Shown here one piece after another: positions 26,035-34,500 of a stretch of 64,000 bases of DNA. Position 1 is the first letter of the stretch, and the number at the start of each line of letters is the position of its first letter. The position numbers were made by a program, and so were the translations under genes. Source of the DNA: Flavobacteriaceae bacterium YJPT1-3 (GTDB lineage Bacteria; Bacteroidota; Bacteroidia; Flavobacteriales; Flavobacteriaceae); contig CP123444.1 in the NCBI GenBank assembly GCA_029866965.1, positions 2,397,501 through 2,461,500 on the forward strand, given 5' to 3'. The notes beneath the pieces were generated by a model. That model saw only the letters and a list, made by a program, of their open reading frames with translations, was not told where the DNA came from and did not search any database.

Positions 26035-26579
26035 GATACACATAATTGTTTGCGTAAACTTTCTTTCGCTCTGGAGACGATCGTTCTGCAATTCGCATAC
26101 GACAGGTCCAGAATTTCGCACATCTCCTCATAGTCATAGCCTTCGATCAAATGCAGTGATAAGGCGATGCGATAATTATCTTTCAAACCGTTCATGGCTT
26201 TTAAAATACGTCTCACTTCCTGAGAGGCATCTGAAGTGTCTATGCCTTGAGCTTCATCGGCCAGGCCGTACAATTCCCCATTTAAATCCACTTCATTGCG
26301 CTTCTGCTGCTTTTGATAATAATTCAAACTATGATTGATCACGATGCGTTTTAACCAACTTCCAAAACTGGCCGTGCCTTGAAAATGATCCAATTTGGTG
26401 AACGCCTTCAAAAAAGCCTCCTGCATGATATCTTCTGCAGCAGCCGTATGCTTGACGATCCGTAACGCCGTGTTGTACATGGCTTGATAATAGCGCTCAT
26501 ATACTTCACATTGTGCTCGGGAATCGCCTTGCTGGCATAATTCCAATAAAGAATCAATATGTTGGTTGGTCAGTGTCAA
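26031..26579 (-). CDS. ECF-type RNA polymerase sigma factor
   Basis: 182 residues: sigma region 2 (YERYYQAMYNTALRIVKH, AAEDIMQEAFLKAF) and region 4 (LHLIEGYDYEEMCEILDLSYANCRTIVSRAKESLRK). It starts at TTG (26577-26579), for which no ATG alternative exists near the N terminus. Directs the operon with the membrane protein and the two beta-helix proteins, probably including itself. Region 4 has a modest length typical of this phylum. Confidence 0.88.
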   Translation of the reverse strand: MTLTNQHIDSLLELCQQGDSRAQCEVYERYYQAMYNTALRIVKHTAAAEDIMQEAFLKAFTKLDHFQGTASFGSWLKRIVINHSLNYYQKQQKRNEVDLNGELYGLADEAQGIDTSDASQEVRRILKAMNGLKDNYRIALSLHLIEGYDYEEMCEILDLSYANCRTIVSRAKESLRKQLCVS

Positions 26580-26770
26580 AAGTTGATCAGCTTTCAGTAT
26601 AAGGATGGATGAATTTACAATTTGTTACAGTTGACCTTCTTTTTTTTGCGCTTTCGCGAAAATTACTCCGAACCAGGTACCGGATAGGATCAAGAATACC
26701 GGGAATCTAAAAAGGAGTCCCTCGTAATGAGCATGGCACGGGTATTGTCCTATAGGGGTATGAAAACCAG

Positions 26771-26798
26771 TAAAAGGCGTTGATAGTCAAGCCTTTTA
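26771..26798 (+). promoter_or_regulatory. Strong hairpin upstream of lon
   Basis: TAAAAGGC and GCCTTTTA form an 8-bp stem; inside, TTGA/TCAA extends it with one bulged G and a TAG loop, about 12 bp in all. It lies about 78 bp before the lon ATG and has no T-run after it, so it is not a normal terminator. Confidence 0.5.
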
Positions 26799-26832
26799 GC
26801 AGGAAATCCAAACAAAAATTTAAAAGAAGACC

Positions 26833-26857
26833 CTGTCATCCCTTGAAAAGGTGACAG
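26833..26857 (+). promoter_or_regulatory. Inverted repeat next to the lon start
   Basis: CTGTCA (26833-26838) and TGACAG (26852-26857) enclose a second pair CCTT/AAGG around GAA. It ends 18 bp before the lon ATG. Could be an operator or a leader hairpin. Confidence 0.45.
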
Positions 26858-26875
26858 AGTGTCGGTTTATCGTTT

Positions 26876-29326
26876 ATGGCAAAAGGAAAAATTAGCACAT
26901 TAGGCAACTTATCCCTACAAGATATCAATGAGGAAACCGATTTAATTCCGTTGATGACTCCGGAAGATGAGGACGCTATCAATAGAGAGGAATTACCGGA
27001 AACCTTACCCATTCTCCCGCTTCGAAACACGGTGCTCTTTCCGGGCGTGGTCATTCCCATTACGGCAGGGCGTGATACGTCCATCGCCTTGATCAAAGAG
27101 GCCAACAAAAATGGAAAGGTGATTGGTGTGGTTTCCCAAAAAGATGAGGAAGTAGAGAACCCAACCGTTAAGGATATTTACACCGTGGGCGTTGTTGCCC
27201 GCATCTTACGAATTCTCAAAATGCCCGACGGCAACGTGACGGTCATCATTCAAGGGAAAAAGCGCTTTGCCATTGACAAAATGGTGACCGAGAAACCTTA
27301 TATGACGGCCACCGTTTCTGAAGTCCCTGAGAAAAAACCGTCAAGCACCAACACAGAATTTGCGGCCATCATTGATTCGATCAAAGAATTGGCCCTGCGC
27401 ATCATTCAGGAGTCGCCTAACATCCCATCGGAGGCCTCCTTCGCTATCAAGAATATCGAAAGCAGTTCGTTCCTGGTGAATTTTGTGAGCTCAAACATGA
27501 ATCTCACGGTCACTGAAAAACAGAAACTGCTGGAGGTCAATGATCTTAAAAAACGGGCGCTGGAGACACTAAAGCACATGAATACGGAGCAGCAGAAGCT
27601 GGCACTCAAGAACGATATTCAGAGCAAAGTGCAGAGTGATATGAGTCAGCAACAGCGCGAATACTTCCTGCATCAGCAAATGAAAACCATACAGGAAGAG
27701 CTGGGGGGTGTTTCTCATGAGGATGAGATTGAAGAAATGCGACAGCGAGCCAAAGTGAAACAATGGGATGAAAGAACGGAAAAGCATTTTAATAAGGAGC
27801 TTTCTAAAATGCAACGGATGAATCCACAGGTGGCCGAATACAGCATTCAACGTAATTATTTGGATCTGTTTCTGGACTTGCCCTGGAATGAGTTTTCTGA
27901 AGATCTTTTTGATCTCAAACGGGCCAAGAAGATTTTAGATCGGGACCATTACGGATTGGACGATGTCAAGCGCAGAATTATTGAGTACCTGGCTGTACTG
28001 AAGCTTCGAAATGACATGAAATCGCCCATTTTATGCCTGTATGGACCTCCTGGCGTGGGGAAGACTTCCCTGGGGAAATCCATCGCTGAAGCCCTGGGCC
28101 GAGAGTACGTGCGTATGAGCTTAGGGGGTATGCGCGATGAAGCGGAGATCCGCGGACATCGGAAGACGTATATTGGAGCGATGCCCGGGCGGGTCATTCA
28201 AAATTTGCGAAAAGCGGGCACCAGCAATCCGGTATTCGTATTGGATGAAATCGACAAGCTCAACAGCGGACACCAGGGGGATCCCTCCTCCGCTTTGCTG
28301 GAGGTGTTGGATCCGGAGCAGAACAATGATTTCCACGATAATTTCTTGGAAATGGGCTTCGACCTTTCCAAAGTCATGTTTATTGCTACTTCCAACAGTC
28401 TGAATACCATCCAGCCGGCACTCAGGGATCGAATGGAGATCATCAACGTCACCGGATATACCATTGAAGAAAAAGTAGAGATCGCTAAGCGTCACCTGCT
28501 GCCCAAACAATTGAAAGAACACGGATTGAATCCAGACCATCTCAAGATCGGTAAGAAACAACTGGAGAAAATTGTAGAAGGATATACCCGGGAATCCGGG
28601 GTTCGGGGACTCGAAAAGCAGATCGCCAAAATGGTTCGCTATGCGGCCAAGAACATTGCCATGGAAGAGCCATACAGTGTCAAGGTATCTAATGAGGACG
28701 TAGAAGAGGTCTTGGGCAGTCCAAAATTAGAGCGCAATAAGTATGAGAACAACGAGGTAGCCGGTGTGGTTACCGGATTGGCCTGGACCAAAGTAGGGGG
28801 GGACATCCTATTCATCGAATCCATTCTGAGTAAGGGGAAAGGAAATCTTTCCATTACCGGGAATTTAGGAAAAGTCATGAAAGAGAGTGCCACCATAGCC
28901 ATGGAGTACATCAAAGCCAATGCAGACGTTCTCGGCTTGCAACCGGAGGTGTTTGAGCGCTACAATGTACACATTCATGTGCCTGAAGGCGCGACCCCAA
29001 AAGACGGGCCAAGCGCCGGAATCACCATGTTGACTTCTTTGGTCTCTTTATTTACACAGCGCAAAGTGAAAAAGAGCCTGGCCATGACCGGAGAGATCAC
29101 CCTGCGGGGTAAAGTCTTGCCGGTGGGAGGAATCAAAGAGAAAATACTGGCTGCCAAACGAGCGCGTATTAAAGAGATCATGCTTTGTGAGGACAATAAG
29201 CCGGATATCGAGGAAATTAAGCCGGAATACCTCAAAGGCTTGACCTTTCATTATGTCAAAGACATGAGCGAAGTGCTCGAGATCGCACTCACCAAACAAA
29301 AGGTCAAAAATCCGAAAAAGTTGTAA
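26876..29326 (+). CDS. lon: ATP-dependent protease La (Lon)
   Basis: 816 residues: N-terminal substrate-binding domain ([19 protein letters not shown]), long coiled helix, AAA+ domain with Walker [10 protein letters not shown] and Walker [10 protein letters not shown], and the serine-lysine protease domain with [11 protein letters not shown] (Ser) and [13 protein letters not shown] (Lys). Degrades misfolded and regulatory proteins in the cytoplasm. Monocistronic: own leader with two hairpins, and a strong terminator 8 bp after the stop. Confidence 0.97.
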   Translation: MAKGKISTLGNLSLQDINEETDLIPLMTPEDEDAINREELPETLPILPLRNTVLFPGVVIPITAGRDTSIALIKEANKNGKVIGVVSQKDEEVENPTVKDIYTVGVVARILRILKMPDGNVTVIIQGKKRFAIDKMVTEKPYMTATVSEVPEKKPSSTNTEFAAIIDSIKELALRIIQESPNIPSEASFAIKNIESSSFLVNFVSSNMNLTVTEKQKLLEVNDLKKRALETLKHMNTEQQKLALKNDIQSKVQSDMSQQQREYFLHQQMKTIQEELGGVSHEDEIEEMRQRAKVKQWDERTEKHFNKELSKMQRMNPQVAEYSIQRNYLDLFLDLPWNEFSEDLFDLKRAKKILDRDHYGLDDVKRRIIEYLAVLKLRNDMKSPILCLYGPPGVGKTSLGKSIAEALGREYVRMSLGGMRDEAEIRGHRKTYIGAMPGRVIQNLRKAGTSNPVFVLDEIDKLNSGHQGDPSSALLEVLDPEQNNDFHDNFLEMGFDLSKVMFIATSNSLNTIQPALRDRMEIINVTGYTIEEKVEIAKRHLLPKQLKEHGLNPDHLKIGKKQLEKIVEGYTRESGVRGLEKQIAKMVRYAAKNIAMEEPYSVKVSNEDVEEVLGSPKLERNKYENNEVAGVVTGLAWTKVGGDILFIESILSKGKGNLSITGNLGKVMKESATIAMEYIKANADVLGLQPEVFERYNVHIHVPEGATPKDGPSAGITMLTSLVSLFTQRKVKKSLAMTGEITLRGKVLPVGGIKEKILAAKRARIKEIMLCEDNKPDIEEIKPEYLKGLTFHYVKDMSEVLEIALTKQKVKNPKKL

Positions 29327-29333
29327 TTCAAAG

Positions 29334-29357
29334 ACCCCGGCCTCGGCCGGGGTTTTT
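29334..29357 (+). terminator. lon terminator
   Basis: Perfect 9-bp GC-rich stem ACCCCGGCC/GGCCGGGGT with a 2-nt loop, followed by a T-run. Confidence 0.9.
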
Positions 29358-29420
29358 ATTGGTGTCAAAATATTTTAAACTTGCATCCGTTTTGGATACG
29401 AACCGCTGCAGCCCACCCAC

Positions 29421-30440
29421 ATGAATAAATTAGCCATAGTGCTCTTATTGATCTTCACCACCGGCACGGTTCAGGGGCAATTGGGCGGGCAATCGACCTA
29501 TCAATTTCTCAATCTGGTCTCTTCACCCAGAATGGCCGCTCTAGGTGGCAAAAATATCACCAACTACGACTACGATCCCACCAGCGGACTGTTCAATCCG
29601 GCAACCATCAATTATCAAATGGATAACCAATTATCTCTTAACTATGTCAACTACATAGCCGATGTGAATTATGGAACGGCAAGCTACGCCTACCTTTGGG
29701 ATCGCAGGACCCAGGTAATCCACGGGGGGGTCACCTATATCAATTACGGTACTTTTCAGGGTTTTGATGAGAATGGGGAAGCTACCGCCGACTTTAGTGG
29801 GGGGGAAGTGGCACTTTCTGTGGGTTATGCCGCCAACATTCCGAACAGCGATTTTTACGTGGGAGCCAATCTAAAACTGATCAGCTCGAAACTGGAACAA
29901 TACAGTTCTTTGGGTGGAGCTGTCGACCTGGGGGTGATCTACATCAAAGAAGATTGGAATTTGAATATAGCGGCAGTGGTTCGCAATCTGGGCACCCAGT
30001 TCACTCCTTACGATACGCAATACGAAAAGCTGCCTCTGGAAGTAGATTTAGGTTTTTCTCAATTGGTACCCAATGTTCCTATTCGATGGCACCTGACCTT
30101 GGAGAATCTTCAGGAATGGAATATCGCTTTCGCGAATCCAACCCGTGGGACCACTGATCTTAATGGAGAAACCACTCCGGAGGATATTGGTTTTTTCCAA
30201 AATTTAACGCGACGCACCATCATCGGAGCAGAATTATTCCCGGAAGGAGGATTCAACATCAGGCTGGGGTATAATTTCAGAAGAGCAGAAGAATTGCGTA
30301 TTGAAGACCAACGAAGTTTCGCCGGATTGAGCGCCGGGTTCTCCCTTAAAATAAATAAATTGCGCTTTAGTTACGCCTATGCGCGCTACAACAGTGCGGC
30401 TACATCCAGCTTTTTCGGGCTCAACATTGATCTTCAATAA
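29421..30440 (+). CDS. porQ: Type IX secretion system protein PorQ
   Basis: 339 residues: signal peptide about 1-20 (TGTVQG), then an outer-membrane beta-barrel of the PorV/PorQ kind (YQFLNLVSSPRMAALGG, a near-invariant PorQ block; SGLFNPATI; last strand LRFSYAYARYN). PorQ is part of the T9SS outer-membrane attachment complex that anchors cargo. The stop is immediately followed by the cmk ATG, a pairing common in Bacteroidota. Confidence 0.85.
   Translation: MNKLAIVLLLIFTTGTVQGQLGGQSTYQFLNLVSSPRMAALGGKNITNYDYDPTSGLFNPATINYQMDNQLSLNYVNYIADVNYGTASYAYLWDRRTQVIHGGVTYINYGTFQGFDENGEATADFSGGEVALSVGYAANIPNSDFYVGANLKLISSKLEQYSSLGGAVDLGVIYIKEDWNLNIAAVVRNLGTQFTPYDTQYEKLPLEVDLGFSQLVPNVPIRWHLTLENLQEWNIAFANPTRGTTDLNGETTPEDIGFFQNLTRRTIIGAELFPEGGFNIRLGYNFRRAEELRIEDQRSFAGLSAGFSLKINKLRFSYAYARYNSAATSSFFGLNIDLQ
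30126..30136. repeat. Half copy of the iterated palindrome
   Basis: GCTTTCGCGAA in porQ matches the first 11 bases of the 14-mer; the right arm is lost. Confidence 0.35.
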
Positions 30441-31133
30441 ATGAAAAAAATCATCATTGCCATTGATGGCTATTCCTCCACAGGAAAGAGTACCGTAGCT
30501 CGTCGTCTGGCCAAAGAATTGGATTATATTTTTGTGGATACGGGAGCCATGTATCGTGCCGTGACCTTATACGCGATGCGCAGGATGCTTATCCATCCTA
30601 CCGGTTTTGACAAAGAGTTATTGGTGCGCAATCTCTTTAAACTCTCCTTACGTTTTAAACCAAACGCCGAGGGAAAACAAGAGATTTATCTCTGTGATGA
30701 AAATGTAGAGAAGGAGATCCGGCAGATGGATGTATCCAATTACGTCAGTCAAGTGGCTACCGTACCCGAAGTTCGCAAAATGCTGGTCAAAGAACAAAAG
30801 GAAATGGGGAAGGACCGGGGCATAGTCATGGACGGCCGCGATATTGGAACGGTGGTATTTCCGGATGCCGAGCTCAAGATATTTATGACCGCCTCCGCCG
30901 AAGAGCGAGCAAAAAGACGCTATAAAGAATTGATCGAACGAGGGGATGAGGTCACTTTCGAGGAGGTTCTGGAAAATGTTCAAAAACGCGATCATCTGGA
31001 TTCAACCCGAAAGGATTCTCCACTGCGCAAGGCAGAAGATGCCATTGAGATCGACAATACCCATACCAATCTGGACGATCAGTTCCACACCATCTTACAG
31101 TTGGCGCAAGACCGGATATACGGGCGAATCTGA
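30441..31133 (+). CDS. cmk: Cytidylate kinase
   Basis: 230 residues: P-loop AIDGYSSTGKST, VDTGAMYRAVTL, MDGRDIGTVVFPDAELKIFMTAS, and RDHLDSTRKDSPLRKAEDAIEID. Phosphorylates CMP and dCMP. Begins immediately after porQ (TAA-ATG), likely co-transcribed. An unrelated protein partner for a T9SS gene, but this order is common in the phylum. Confidence 0.95.
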   Translation: MKKIIIAIDGYSSTGKSTVARRLAKELDYIFVDTGAMYRAVTLYAMRRMLIHPTGFDKELLVRNLFKLSLRFKPNAEGKQEIYLCDENVEKEIRQMDVSNYVSQVATVPEVRKMLVKEQKEMGKDRGIVMDGRDIGTVVFPDAELKIFMTASAEERAKRRYKELIERGDEVTFEEVLENVQKRDHLDSTRKDSPLRKAEDAIEIDNTHTNLDDQFHTILQLAQDRIYGRI

Positions 31134-31193
31134 GCCCTGGAACGACTAGAAACCAATTATTTAGCTCAAAACGTTCATTAAAGCCACTAGCCC

Positions 31194-31224
31194 TTGTAAT
31201 TCTTTAAAGAAAGGTGTACTTTTG
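31194..31224 (+). promoter_or_regulatory. rpsA promoter with internal palindrome
   Basis: TTG (31194-31196), 20-bp spacer, TACTTTTG (31217-31224). The spacer contains a perfect 12-bp palindrome, TTCTTTAAAGAA (31200-31211). Predicted leader about 115 nt. Confidence 0.7.
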
Positions 31225-31304
31225 CGCTCCTTTTGGCCACAGCAGAAAGCCCAGAAGGACTCAATAAATCAAATAAACCACTTTTACGGTTTTGTTGTGG
31301 GTAA

Positions 31305-31318
31305 GCTTTCGCGAAAGC
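31305..31318. repeat. Iterated palindrome, perfect copy 6, intergenic
   Basis: GCTTTCGCGAAAGC in the rpsA leader, 27 bp before the ATG. The only perfect copy outside a gene, so free of coding pressure. It could form a 5-bp hairpin in the mRNA. Confidence 0.85.
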
Positions 31319-31344
31319 GTAGAATACAAAGTTAATAATCAGCA

Positions 31345-33186
31345 ATGGCTGAAGAAACTAAAAACGCTGAGGTTCAGGAAGCAGAAGCTACAGAGACCAA
31401 AGCACCGAAAATTGAGCAATCTCCTGCTCAAGAAAATCCAGAAAAGTTTTTAAAGGAATTCAATTGGGAACGCTACGAAGAAGGTATCGAGACCGTTGAT
31501 GACGAAAAACTGGAAGAATTTGAAAAATTAGTTGCAGAAGATTTCGTAGATACCCTGGATGACGACGTGGTCGAAGGAACGGTGATCAACATTACAGATC
31601 GTGATGCAATTATCGATATCAATGCAAAATCAGAAGGGGTAATTTCCCTGAATGAGTTCCGCTACAATCCTGATCTTAAGGAAGGGGATAAGGTAGAGGT
31701 CTTGGTGGATGTGCGTGAAGACGCTACCGGCCAATTGATTCTTTCACACCGTAAGGCGCGTGTGATCAAAGCATGGGATCGAGTGAACCAGGCACATGAT
31801 GACGGTACCATCGTCACCGGATTCGTTAAGGCGCGTACCAAAGGAGGTATGATCGTTGACGTATTTGGCATTGAAGCATTCTTACCAGGATCACAGATCG
31901 ATGTGAAGCCTATTCGCGACTACGATGCGTATGTGAACAAAACCATGGAATTCAAGGTGGTGAAAATCAACCAGGAGTTCAAGAACGTGGTCGTTTCGCA
32001 CAAAGCGTTGATCGAAGCGGATATCGAAGAACAGAAAAAAGAAATTATCGGGCAGCTTGAAAAAGGTCAGGTCCTTGAAGGGGTGGTTAAAAACATTACT
32101 TCTTACGGGGTATTTGTTGACCTTGGAGGCGTTGACGGATTGGTACACATTACTGATCTATCTTGGTCTCGTATCAACCACCCGAATGAGATCGTTGAAT
32201 TGGATCAAAAACTGAATGTCGTTATTCTTGACTTTGATGAAGACAAGACACGTATCCAGCTTGGTCTTAAGCAATTGACCAAGCATCCGTGGGATGCCCT
32301 AGGTGATGAGCTTAAAGTAGGCGATAAAGTAAAAGGTAAAGTAGTCGTTATTGCTGATTACGGTGCTTTTGTAGAGATCGAAGAAGGTGTAGAAGGATTG
32401 ATTCACGTTAGTGAAATGTCCTGGTCTACGCACTTACGCAGCGCACAGGACTTTGTGAATGTAGGCGATGTGGTAGAAGCGGAGATCCTTACCTTAGACC
32501 GGGAAGATCGTAAAATGAGCTTGGGTATGAAGCAAATGACCCAAGACCCATGGACCGACATCACCAGCAAGTATCCTGTAGGATCACGTCACACCGGAAT
32601 CGTTCGCAACTTCACCAACTTTGGTGTGTTTGTAGAATTGGAAGAAGGGATTGACGGTTTGATCTATATCTCTGATCTATCCTGGACCAAGAAGATCAAG
32701 CATCCATCGGAGTTCACCAATGTTGGTGACAAATTGGAAGTTGTTGTTCTGGAATTGGATGTGGAAGGCCGTAAGCTTAGCTTAGGTCATAAGCAGATCG
32801 AAGACAACCCATGGGATAAATACGAGAAGGAATTTGCTGTAGGTTCCAAGCATACGGCAAAGATCACCGAAATGGTAGATAAAGGAGCGACTGTTGAATT
32901 CAACGATGACATTACGGCATTCATACCGACCCGTCATTTAGAGAAAGAAGATGGTAGCAAATTGACCAAAGGGGAGGAAGCAGAACTACAGATCATTGAG
33001 TTCAACAAGGACTTTAAGCGTGTAGTCGCCTCTCACATGGTGATCCATAAAGAAGAAGAAGCAAAAATCGTGAAGCAAGCAGCTAAACGCGCTGCTAGCC
33101 AGGCCGAGGAGAACAAACCTACGCTAGGTGATGCCAACGAAAAGCTTCAGGCACTTAAAGACAAGATGGAGAAAGGCAAAAAATAA
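31345..33186 (+). CDS. rpsA: 30S ribosomal protein S1
   Basis: 613 residues with an acidic N-terminal extension and six S1 (OB-fold) repeats; typical cores are GVFVDLGGVDGLVHITDLSW, GAFVEIEEGVEGLIHVSEMSW and GVFVELEEGIDGLIYISDLSW. Binds mRNA and the 30S subunit. In a phylum where Shine-Dalgarno sites are rare, S1 is likely central to initiation. Own promoter, 115-nt leader and terminator. Confidence 0.95.
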   Translation: MAEETKNAEVQEAEATETKAPKIEQSPAQENPEKFLKEFNWERYEEGIETVDDEKLEEFEKLVAEDFVDTLDDDVVEGTVINITDRDAIIDINAKSEGVISLNEFRYNPDLKEGDKVEVLVDVREDATGQLILSHRKARVIKAWDRVNQAHDDGTIVTGFVKARTKGGMIVDVFGIEAFLPGSQIDVKPIRDYDAYVNKTMEFKVVKINQEFKNVVVSHKALIEADIEEQKKEIIGQLEKGQVLEGVVKNITSYGVFVDLGGVDGLVHITDLSWSRINHPNEIVELDQKLNVVILDFDEDKTRIQLGLKQLTKHPWDALGDELKVGDKVKGKVVVIADYGAFVEIEEGVEGLIHVSEMSWSTHLRSAQDFVNVGDVVEAEILTLDREDRKMSLGMKQMTQDPWTDITSKYPVGSRHTGIVRNFTNFGVFVELEEGIDGLIYISDLSWTKKIKHPSEFTNVGDKLEVVVLELDVEGRKLSLGHKQIEDNPWDKYEKEFAVGSKHTAKITEMVDKGATVEFNDDITAFIPTRHLEKEDGSKLTKGEEAELQIIEFNKDFKRVVASHMVIHKEEEAKIVKQAAKRAASQAEENKPTLGDANEKLQALKDKMEKGKK

Positions 33187-33213
33187 GCCCTTCGCTCTAC
33201 GCGTCTAAACAAT

Positions 33214-33249
33214 AAAACCTCCTGCTCTTTCAGCAGGAGGTTTTTTTTG
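33214..33249 (+). terminator. rpsA terminator
   Basis: AAAACCTCCTGCT and AGCAGGAGGTTTT stem with a short pyrimidine loop and a run of eight T. Confidence 0.92.
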
Positions 33250-33272
33250 CTTTTATAAGTCTTTATCTGTTC

Positions 33273-33293
33273 GCATTGACTCTGACTCAATGC
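33273..33293 (+). promoter_or_regulatory. Inverted repeat before the lipoprotein gene
   Basis: GCATTGA (33273-33279) and TCAATGC (33287-33293), 7-bp arms around CTCTGAC, end 5 bp before the ATG at 33299. Possible operator or a translation-blocking hairpin. Confidence 0.4.
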
Positions 33294-33298
33294 TAACT

Positions 33299-33853
33299 AT
33301 GAAATACTATTTCTACTTTATTTGTTTGCTTTTTATATTTTCCTGCTCAGGTGATGACAGCTTAAGCATCTCATCTTTTGGAAAAGTTAGCGCATCTATT
33401 GATGGTTATAATTGGACCGGTGAAATAATTTCTTTTACATCAAATGTTAATGATCCATCCAAATTTGATATGAATATAAAATCCAACCAAAGTATTGAAG
33501 GAGTAGAAGAATTTCTGTCGTTTCAAAGAATAGCTTCTGTTGAATTTCCACAGCGTGTTTATTCTTTAGATTTGGACAGCTCTTTTGCTGATAGCCTTCG
33601 GGCTAGTTTAACAACGGTTCTGGGCGGCGATGCTATTGACGATCTATATTACATTGACTCGGAGAACAATACTAGTTTCATTCAAATCATCGAATCAGAC
33701 AAAGACAAATTAGAAGTGAAGGGCATTTTCTATTGTGACTTTGAGCTAGAGCGGGATGGTTCTACTGATTCTGACTCGAATCCACCTCAAGAACTTTTAT
33801 TCGCTGATGGCCAGTTTACCGCAAAGGTTCCGGCATCTTGGTTTGATAATTAA
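33299..33853 (+). CDS. AT-rich putative lipoprotein of unknown function
   Basis: 184 residues. Signal MKYYFYFICLLFIFSCSGDD with lipobox FIFSC, cysteine about residue 16, followed by acidic SGDD, which suggests surface or outer-membrane sorting. The rest has FGKVSASIDGYNWTGEI, a pattern seen in small flavobacterial lipoproteins with a single beta-sandwich, but I name no family. Base composition is clearly more AT-rich than its neighbours. Transcribed alone between the rpsA terminator and pyrR promoter. The ATG at 33299 is preferred over 33290 because the signal peptide begins there. Confidence 0.65.
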   Translation: MKYYFYFICLLFIFSCSGDDSLSISSFGKVSASIDGYNWTGEIISFTSNVNDPSKFDMNIKSNQSIEGVEEFLSFQRIASVEFPQRVYSLDLDSSFADSLRASLTTVLGGDAIDDLYYIDSENNTSFIQIIESDKDKLEVKGIFYCDFELERDGSTDSDSNPPQELLFADGQFTAKVPASWFDN

Positions 33854-33923
33854 TTTTGCTTACGCCGAGGGGGAGTAAAGTTTTAAGAGAGCCAGACTTC
33901 TCCTGTTCTACTAAAAATTTGAT

Positions 33924-33931
33924 TACTTTTG
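33924..33931 (+). promoter_or_regulatory. -7 box of the pyrR operon
   Basis: TACTTTTG, perfect TAnnTTTG, ends 24 bp before the pyrR ATG. The resulting leader, about 20 nt, is too short for an attenuator. No clear -33 TTG. Confidence 0.5.
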
Positions 33932-33955
33932 TTCCCCAAACGTGGTCAATCTTCA

Positions 33956-34495
33956 ATGAGTCAAAAGGTCCTTCTTAATGCCAAAGCCCTGCAGGTCACG
34001 CTGCATCGCCTGGCGTGTCAATTGATCGAGAACCATCACGATTTTTCCAATACCGTACTTATAGGAATTCAACCCCGGGGCATCTACCTGGCTGATCGTA
34101 TCAAAGCACTGCTTGAAAAGGCCTATGATGTTGCTGACATTAAATTGGGTTATCTCGACATCACCTTTTTTAGGGACGATTTTCGAAGAGGGGAGAGTCC
34201 GCTTGAGGCGAATACCACGCAGATCAATTTCATTGTCGAAAATAAAAAAGTCGTCTTTATAGACGACGTGCTCTACACCGGACGAAGCATCAACGCGGCC
34301 CTGACGGCTATTCAGAGTTTCGGAAGGCCGGCTGAGGTAGAACTGTTGACCTTGATCGATCGAAGATTCAGTCGGCATCTGCCCATACAACCCGACTATA
34401 CCGGGCGCAAGGTGGACGCCATCAATGAGGAAAAAGTAAAAGTGAGCTGGAAAGAGCAAGGGCAGGAAGACAGCGTGTACGTGATAAAAAGCTAA
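33956..34495 (+). CDS. pyrR: Bifunctional pyr operon regulator / uracil phosphoribosyltransferase PyrR
   Basis: 179 residues of the type I phosphoribosyltransferase fold; PRPP loop VVFIDDVLYTGRSINAAL, flexible-loop DITFFRDDFRR, NHHDFSNTVLIGIQPRGIYL early. In Firmicutes PyrR binds pyr mRNA leaders; here the leader before it and the 5-bp gap before pyrB are too short for that, so the enzyme role or another mode is more likely. Start at 33956 excludes the upstream in-frame ATG, which lies on the -7 box. Confidence 0.88.
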   Translation: MSQKVLLNAKALQVTLHRLACQLIENHHDFSNTVLIGIQPRGIYLADRIKALLEKAYDVADIKLGYLDITFFRDDFRRGESPLEANTTQINFIVENKKVVFIDDVLYTGRSINAALTAIQSFGRPAEVELLTLIDRRFSRHLPIQPDYTGRKVDAINEEKVKVSWKEQGQEDSVYVIKS

Positions 34496-34500
34496 AAAGC

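Larger units (their letters stand above)
26580..26875. other. Intergenic region between the sigma operon and lon
   Basis: 296 bp without a gene. It holds a degenerate palindrome copy at 26650-26663 (GCTTTCGCGAAAAT), two hairpins before lon, and a GTAACAAATT stretch (minus strand) that could be the sigma operon promoter. No convincing TAnnTTTG box for lon is seen. Confidence 0.6.

Noticed and set aside
27716-29000. Minus-strand open frames inside lon
   Set aside because: Antisense shadows of a strongly conserved gene.
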